Shown here: positions 62,101 to 64,000 of the stretch, one piece after another | How positions within the stretch are numbered: the first letter of the stretch is position 1 | Layout of the letters: each line of letters opens with the position of its first letter | Source of the DNA: Adlercreutzia caecimuris B7 | GTDB taxonomy: Bacteria > Actinomycetota > Coriobacteriia > Coriobacteriales > Eggerthellaceae | Direction of reading: 5' to 3' | Length of the DNA: 64,000 bases | Assembly (NCBI RefSeq): GCF_000403355.2 | Contig: NZ_KE159646.1 | Coordinates: 2,431,960 to 2,495,959 of the forward strand | The notes under the pieces: generated by a model | Seen by the model: the letters and a program-made list of their open reading frames with translations, nothing else | Database searches by the model: none | What the model was told of the DNA's origin: nothing | Made by a program: the position numbers and the translations under genes

Positions 62101-64000
62101 GGAGAACAACCTCTCCCAGGGCGCCGGCTCGCTGCGCAACCGCCACCGCTACGTGCGCGACTGGTATCAGCTGGTGACCAAGGCCCGTACCCTCGGCACC
62201 GCTTCGGTGGACATGACGACCGAGACGGATGCCGAGACGGGCGAGGAGAAGCAGGTGGAAACGGGCACCCGTTGGCATTCCGATACCCCGCTCGTGTGGT
62301 CGGAGACGCGCCTGCACATGCAGAAGGCATGGCTGGCCACCTCGTCGCGCTTCATCTCGGCGGCGGCTGCCACCGATGGCTCGGGCGTGAGCAACTACGA
62401 GGCCCAGCGCTTCTACAACTCCGAGGACTCCCATGCCGGGTGGATTCCCGGCCGCTACGACTACTCGGGCCAGCACTACCGCGATCATCGCGGCGTATTC
62501 GTGGGCCAGTACACCACGGCGCTTCAGTACAACCAGGACTTCGTGACCGAGCTGACCGCCTACAACTACGGCGACCGCAACCTGGATGGCGTGGAGTTCA
62601 CCTACGTGATGCCCCGCGGCGTGGAACCGCTGCTGTCCGGGTCCTTCGTTCCCGACGCCGATGACGACGAGGAGCTCGAGGGCAACGTGGTCACCTACAA
62701 GGGCGCTGTCACCATGACGGTGAACGCCGAGGGCCTGACGGCCCCCATCAAGGTGAGCGTCGTGACGGCCACGGGCAACACGGTGCTGACCGACTTCGAG
62801 ATCACTCCGAACGAGCCCTGCGTGCTCGGCGGCGAGACCGACGCGGGCCCCTACACCTTCCCCGAGGGCGACTATTGGCTTGTGGTGACCGAGGTGGGCA
62901 CCACCGAGGAGGGCCTGCCCTTCGAGGAGGGCGAGTACAGCTACCGCGTACTTGTGACCGACGAGGACGGCAACGAGAGCGTGGAGGAGCGCACCTGCGC
63001 CTTCAAGCCGCTCAGCTTCCACGTGACCGCCCACGACTCTATGGAGGAGTCGAACCCGGCTACCGACAAGGACGGCAACTCCACAGGTATTTCCGCCTCG
63101 GTGGATAATGCCACCGAGGGCACCATGAAGGTGTACGCCGAGAATGGCGTGCCGGTGCGCCTGACCCGCTGGACCGGCGGCGTGACCAACGACAACACGA
63201 CCCCCGACGGGGTGGGTGTCATCACCATCGGCAAGAAGAACTACATCAAGGATGCGGCGGGCAAGTACGTGGAGTGCTCCGATGCGGGCCGCTTCGTGGA
63301 GGTGCCCCGCTACAATCCCGAGACGCCCTCGCAGGTGACCGCCGAGCTGACGCTCAACCGCATCGAGAAGCCGAGCGCGGTGTCGGTGACGGTGAACGCC
63401 GAGGGCGCGAGCCCCGACTTCCCGGCTACGGCCCAGATCGTCTCCATGATTGAGAAGCAGGTGGAGCGCGAGGTAGAGGTGCCGGAGCTGAACGAGGACG
63501 GCACGTCGAAGCTTGACGCGAACGGCAACCCCGTTACGACCACCGAGACCATCACCGAGACCGTCTACGAAGAGGGCGACGTGGTGGAAGGCTTCGAGAG
63601 CATTGCCGTGAAGGCCAACGAGCCGGTGCAGGTGGCCGAGCTGCCGCGCGGCCACTACGGCCTGAAGTTCTTGGCCGCGCCTCAGATGGATGCCGAGTAC
63701 GGCGGCGGTCGCGGCTTCACCCTGCCCGAGGGCACCCAGCACTTCTACGTGGTGGGCTTGGGCGATGCCATCGAGCTTGCCAGCTACACCCTCGACCACA
63801 TTTGGGACAAGGCGGCCGTGAACATGACCGTGTCGGCCTACGGTGCCGAGACCGAGGCCTCTTTTATCGTGCGCGATACGGCCGGCAATCCCATCGACCC
63901 GGCTACCGGGGAGGCGGTGGTGGCCGCCGAGGGCGAGACGATCGACGAGAGTGCCTACTATGTGAAGGTGGCCCCCGGCACGAAGACCCAGCTGATGGCT
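47165..64000 (+). CDS. Giant secreted surface protein, N-terminal 5,612 codons
   Basis: One reading frame runs from ATG 47165 to the right edge; I checked it at many points and saw no stop. It begins with about 85 residues rich in Ala, Pro and Ser, then a hydrophobic segment VRLLSVCLSLLLALTMF and a likely cleavage near TSYA-DE (114/115), so this is an export signal with a long leader. A Pro/Glu/Asp-rich linker lies at about 683-759 (repeats like ADEPAAEE). The rest is a long series of beta-rich segments with many Asn, Asp, Tyr, Trp and Gly and few Cys, as in bacterial adhesins. Near the edge are Ig-like segments (YSYRVLVTDEDGNESVEE). In-frame ATGs at 47126 and 47138 are alternative starts; CGGAG favours 47165. 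The C-terminus and cell-wall anchor lie outside the window. Confidence 0.85.
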   Translation, partial: MANTTQNHHDYTKDDVRASSGPSVGVAAPPEGAPAVAETAASPTPAATSAPSRASRARAATPHDSNAHWHTQVSAQTAPVNSFAVKPWVRLLSVCLSLLLALTMFDATALTSYADELADDSTPMANTAGEGDEGADRAAEAQKNAWAATVQAQELDEKVLASLKPAKLTAAAEVLPQITTTTEGVKKKDVADLASRVRPNLVASGVPYGAAEGLFVKGSRAKASFELGNLAALLKGGYLAGSKPGDRFVLTLDVPYLYTDDEGNLATTSSQEEWKLRCALADQASRATSGAEGAPASLAAAQEAAAKAAADPSTTERAMRAALFANEIPAGWSLWQEHDGSYVQLTAGDLKKGVSGRLVLRYDANGGKLDASAELPAFEMGFVGGVPEGTPVSIYYGYEVHSFTAAAPVAREAGDKAEAPKAVYGDLKRGAAGSYALVNERNDATAKFSATATSAAMPRTSAGDGIGYLTHLVRYEVPQNAPNATAFALGAAFPVNAAGAMGVPAEVLMAYKVDKDGKAEANTTEDAVDTSNEARKENTFVGVPGKGGVIVLDVTGLTDEQIASINPAKASTLKALHLDPIPYTVTADDRIQLARTGKDGAIDAGESRTLYVAAPFAEKAVAFPKESDTSDAVTAVFDVQVATGQGAASVVYAECVETSTAFTAKEMGLEFMTDAQEKAQEEAEKPTEPTEPAEPETPGLLTESRDPLTPADPNVQEPADEPTAEPAPSDDPSTDEPANEPADEPAAEEADEPAPGYREHPEMAPTLLLTAQAGAALFTNQMRAMATPFSTVEMLADNYLDPNLHVGGGTPVDGQLNTYMIKTSEQVWLTLQPNYRYADGFMGRSYELFGLEEARDNAVIFRLDIPYLYFNQKGSVETIDAAEWEKNQLEGMKFKNDHQRLAYFPNTDALNSYDFGQKINGEMRWYTTEEMSDPEDGPLAAGLSGTWYMRYKGKSSEHQYELGPGAQSMEGQVRFVGTVPDNTGATALLGYEYINYTDADGVEKTGMKPTEVEPGRKRAEGAKNVLRATFIQTNLQWDLNVRSENTPVLWDHYNYAVYTVQVKNRSDTRDSEIDFLNYVFMFPGATGSTSGVRAEDLLRWKSKNNGASFEANNRPNAAETNAIYTGKPKDGGALVYDVSKLSNEEIQGIVKSIDANDFDYQKELGLAPMPYATGGKDGQITVDIHEDDMPYGKHLFSHTDKANQSVSPTYTPPEDESDVHTLLVAMPYTTNYGDGSGGYTQAYLHPYATVNFGNRGYDSAGNSNDYQWMKDTTVRSSFARPEPGVTVNKRARNVKTPTTLSDRQSAPLGEMVTYCIDGMTNKSNIPLFGQSEGASYGAVLADQLPSGFQLTGITLKVDASSESDTIVDVPAQPGKPAEGDNPAVDPVPAVTHQKAALKDWFDMTGTVVEFEARDSAGKSTWVGLNVPVEVDRATDDSSATYRLGSVENSADGIAEMLEAKGIAAVPGRKHAANTPTFTGAFRILFKDAIPAKTSIPVTVDVTGLMMERQSNGTNGWYDNKAEIAYGKKLWDSGTNTYSVTPATQAAPKATFQPVDPVPLDEARVFSEFDGSGTSDPTMSTEAKRRNALVNTANAGYRFRFGDTSDSRMAPAVINIGPIPDGMRRITGSNGQLVPDPATPKKAQFTASAVKLGPGFFGDDPVAKIDTITLTYYSTEAAGDLTVQTMTIPANRVASYFKPEMNAGVATGNYVMDMGSAGIGYLLGVKIDLETFRANHTIAQAQAMVEIIGTPKDVGDITVSSSFRTDYENASSNVSKSDSATLHSMYVPIKPTVSASFGYVDDNGVRRHNAAVPYRWGDMEDETAYFRYDLTNDSKYSIEKFDTDLVVNNPAGTKSDGTRNVYRGFLTRAVVIPGFVYGPTNVLDANGNPSKDELGNPIMETRWHYAYGSVASIDVFDQNNSTATIMKAEDEIDPNKSYAIEETIRALPAAGGTKDMGDGSKLTLSADGVVTLKVATDGIVNGKTSAGASEKSPVKMVRVRYGKVNENATAADTTNTMTVPASNKAPVVYLVGRADSHDRVTTDIQGFATTPVYGPDMQLPRGIRVDTTNGPNRMKASATMSFGTFGSDIQWTVTKAKDVRPNAGTEQTGQNVAVANFSDGHSYNFTLKNTGLNRADDATVSVNIDDLSPYLKKPVNDVQGFKTGTVTLSEALFKFGSTVRANNDPATLKSSLKSATFSFRDVVTEGGVQVAKPKAKQVTLTGDEMLALWSSTKKADGTFVLDMTKDKFADCGDLYLENIEFAYSEIDPRTTAAGTTKDVTVKLTGTVNHWFNNGPHSEGAAYGNAPKEYSQVRATMKIVQTAPLDNPNNAKAATGFFKVYYPAMAIHTYGQYGPNAGEYMNSHTYGNGGCSDGSYTLTAVPYDRDFKLWANLYNESNTSRLDDVDVTLTVPLEYTTGGVTQMDGSKKYDYVGFHTTKVTVNKELFETFKHGTVGTIVFTGYGEGTGANTAGLKTWTIQPNEAYRLLDRSNVPAAEALPDHFEDATDPASIFEFNDEGDLVIGEETLRAHGIMNLLTVQLVSWQDMDVDPSSNRNEQNVVLDGFSDQDFETFKNMTGKAQNYLLKLRSLDPATNKPLGGSPLDEVTKAGMKNTPVTRTDISQVYLSKMYFDTINRAGLYDSNAGGTTSPAAAGRRFSLLNYGSNDSHHGRHGGYTDGEYNYVLDVGYKSQVSLLADFRQVNKDYGVGAPERTCHWEQNNRSMSYTGSKTYNSGMVLHISQNVPNGYFDSYYIKIRRKAAAYVDKITVTYSDGKKLEVEGSKIKELLGGTSADSVQADKDGKKYFRLNLLARDAAGNPVASYGTGDDPSDSYRHPMDDYEKVVPTAPGTPLFTVSKIEYDIRINQHQYATGDNRYISGAGNWTESDTAGAALNVPDYGTWFGVTNDNREDIVNNMALEVNGRMYTETSAGGINMFVDTAMEVGGTNSGNDRPGHVAMVRCDKPTNDHVKSGWSFQDYHRNGTYYSHTHDEAYMRHIRSYTNLVARVDGNYTMEGINWKGADHTKLNDTTDGSNMTEHGLFGGDVNFATSFYRHTIYRGIYSGDPSYSGSYDTYYPNDWGWNYTAFTDKVMLGDTLPWCQPDDDLSFYGFLSTGMKVQNGVLDHLRDYDRASITFTTKQWVAGKEADGSDKVNAEGFRIFEEDATAARTFRIDHDGLHEKQGDNWVKISDNGLDFLTNTASGAGGLIEFARPDEETHKEIIDYKKAHAAGVVTLPLNTNEFVASYSMDLGPYNGNGDITSENTGVKVDRDGDSNVVDIRLFGRPYIYKGQKHPNMTHSGCGDKADALNHVSTKSFHFSNLLTPIDSYTGANTPMGAHPGVTDWRGSSNGSVDHRNRDTAYYLGYLIPFGYHSSLTVNPDGKTYNNTGHPNISDYQNDNLTPNIVRYEARFRNINDVNEGQDDENRAAHISAVTLKASWNPIRRDPNSVGDPKIDALRVQKIYVPAQFVTVGGHARNDNWFRAQDFTFTVYNVTTHSTATVKLTWNDMVNLGMLSGTVSGTGTSATFTGDTNTSAAYPGTYAVDLEKYLRLTELKQAKPGLSATQLFDELAASHGLNLVGRTGDAAAAKEAVVGLIQGGIVGHYKAADDTGYTYTNTLGGKYLTDEKVNLTYAAPYVTSAQFTFISPNSSREKPETMLDSGEWLGANYQRPSGKSYNEDYQNNFAFAYDGVYADREVTDFRTAKKTGNDLEDGNWNYWSTPSFDKMGNAFAGQDMWDYLTVSNVVTRDPNKKTIVKHESNERGYDFSHQLGALTTDMQRGKKVTMNGKSQTIFAYDADDYSVTTPASYAPDATRGANGNGIPNGDLYAGDYVEYSLYVGAGNEKIRTDLTYDGGAGFELAALPLQHVSARFQVPRGQRIVGWEVEKAYEGGKWVERNTTGLPVTAVLTDDGNANPVAVDPQVDLSRATVNSDGSRTFGTGDEQYDQNRNLIFSVGEAYDASRDNAAAVGKQVQPGCGVYIRVITQVTDELQVDAEGNYTGDAYNSSENQSNRSDNPVYQGASIPANFYAVAAPLHGFTQYRTYNKSGSGGGNNKASKDFASDTAEAGYITGAHTTGAGVADNCVANDSTLLKYSFTRDVSTELNGYEQLAAHDHSNVVFHNHVKEKQEASGSESDQNRVGIYPEFYDWEPALADPTKPGILDPKSASGRLANADGNRMRLRITNIRNSTWHEASMTVTVSFMRSVVGDTQVSQGTYTDGTMGFDANGNPAGERYFELTRVPTYTADESIPALGYPLAKVTGNAKWNDTTPAKRLGTDAAAKDQALLPDSVVGPDHDAKGRPEVKIEYYVPDWNKTTTPSSVPLESRETVVPVALAAASNDGAWVSYEELEARYGSAGSVETPEGHTANGNVFRDVTGVRWTYYDLPATADGTAAFPLDDVSLLGVARYEDTRLNSTAVNHSTGEQPNLWSPFGQVDVAFTHTDRQNTVLDFVDVAKSGTSATPTLVDNDAVQHDTLLTKQDEGKRKQTTVWRRTPVMRFQNQVFQTEKGAKKPYDPNAIQKTGYVAGEQFWYKNTLVNVPKKTNTGVTTLEGELYNPVFYEMVPTKYLKNESNEEIDAEYLANHLTVKWYENFNHQTDPSLSTKDKDVYNARTNGMKLVVEPVADYTAPDYGGAMVYNNGSYPNYRGGHGDYFADLDPRTAGVSQNTEFTLFKISWYPKDAELPEEAAVAREPESTTGASGSVIEDKLQYDRPIDEVTPDSTRMEVGDRIELYFDVYASVDDLPQVYARNGVVNTAAANITGWGARTGVGTTGLEPAYFPRAGEYYQADYASWSGSNWSGRIFPLYGDWTESGQSYHLAGLHDTWGAFNFATNDVLMDMDYLMLDSAFSGDKPEQTDTWEMFDGSYTYIPGESSSYGQYSSGWDVNGWGANGMGMYAYPHSTDGNNQNYHSNIRSSGGTDSVSSGYLLDTDMKAANNKQVVRYTPRPYEGTKGNVATKLPNDAHFVWWYDGSNGWNRGGSAQHEENNLSQGAGSLRNRHRYVRDWYQLVTKARTLGTASVDMTTETDAETGEEKQVETGTRWHSDTPLVWSETRLHMQKAWLATSSRFISAAAATDGSGVSNYEAQRFYNSEDSHAGWIPGRYDYSGQHYRDHRGVFVGQYTTALQYNQDFVTELTAYNYGDRNLDGVEFTYVMPRGVEPLLSGSFVPDADDDEELEGNVVTYKGAVTMTVNAEGLTAPIKVSVVTATGNTVLTDFEITPNEPCVLGGETDAGPYTFPEGDYWLVVTEVGTTEEGLPFEEGEYSYRVLVTDEDGNESVEERTCAFKPLSFHVTAHDSMEESNPATDKDGNSTGISASVDNATEGTMKVYAENGVPVRLTRWTGGVTNDNTTPDGVGVITIGKKNYIKDAAGKYVECSDAGRFVEVPRYNPETPSQVTAELTLNRIEKPSAVSVTVNAEGASPDFPATAQIVSMIEKQVEREVEVPELNEDGTSKLDANGNPVTTTETITETVYEEGDVVEGFESIAVKANEPVQVAELPRGHYGLKFLAAPQMDAEYGGGRGFTLPEGTQHFYVVGLGDAIELASYTLDHIWDKAAVNMTVSAYGAETEASFIVRDTAGNPIDPATGEAVVAAEGETIDESAYYVKVAPGTKTQLMA
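48317..48358. repeat. Two adjacent perfect hairpins inside the giant gene
   Basis: GGCGTACC-TGAA-GGTACGCC at 48317-48336 is followed by GTATCCATA-TAC-TATGGATAC at 48338-48358. The second uses codons rare in this gene (ATA, GGA, GTA). The surrounding sequence is otherwise strongly GC-biased. Confidence 0.6.

Noticed and set aside
51227-63799. Antisense ORFs of 1,679 and 1,780 residues
   Set aside because: They read exactly opposite to the codons of the giant gene. That gene almost never uses TTA, CTA or TCA, so the opposite strand lacks stops. Their sequence is His/Val/Arg/Leu-rich with no domains.

Overview
The window is GC-rich DNA from an anaerobic actinobacterium, most likely of the Coriobacteriia (family Eggerthellaceae). 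This is inferred from gene content. There are three large membrane regulators made of about twelve hydrophobic helices plus a C-terminal LuxR helix-turn-helix. There are several Tat-exported molybdopterin or flavin reductases, and surface proteins of great length. No rRNA operon is present to fix the genus.

Layout. Positions 1-4330 are an accessory region: the start of a BspA-like surface protein, a DUF262/DUF1524 nuclease-like gene upstream of it on the same strand, and a Fic gene lying between two 127-bp direct repeats. Positions 4455-10840 hold rlmB with a YacP/NYN gene, two XRE-type regulators with membrane tails, a DUF4097 gene and an HtrA-type protease. Positions 11156-17237 hold a LuxR-type regulator split into two overlapping genes, divergent from a TorD / molybdoenzyme / ferredoxin / NrfD operon. 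Positions 17362-23015 carry a MoxR ATPase, a VWA-like protein and a divergent leucine-rich-repeat protein. An IS481-family element follows, intact with a 6-bp target duplication. Positions 24440-27938 are a second LuxR-membrane regulator divergent from a FAD-dependent reductase. Then come a CLC channel, an acetyltransferase, a relic zone of two gene fragments and a CPBP protease. Positions 32055-39796 are a third LuxR-membrane regulator divergent from a dmsA-dmsB-dmsB-dmsD-dmsC operon. The right part holds a phosphodiesterase, an Mrp ATPase, tRNA-Ala(GGC) beside a duplicated tRNA 3' end, an AlbA/Schlafen-type gene between two palindromic operator-like arrays, a PrsA-type foldase, and a giant surface-protein ORF that runs off the right edge after at least 5,612 codons.

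How the genes fit together. The core theme is anaerobic respiration. Three membrane regulators each face a different reductase module, and two of those modules carry their own TorD-type chaperone. A second theme is the cell surface: the BspA-like protein, DUF4097 protein, HtrA protease, foldase lipoprotein and giant protein are all secreted or envelope-linked. The intergenic spaces hold an unusual number of palindromes: four elements with inverted ends, two families of near-perfect hairpins, and two genes (Fic and AlbA) preceded by regularly spaced operator-like sites.
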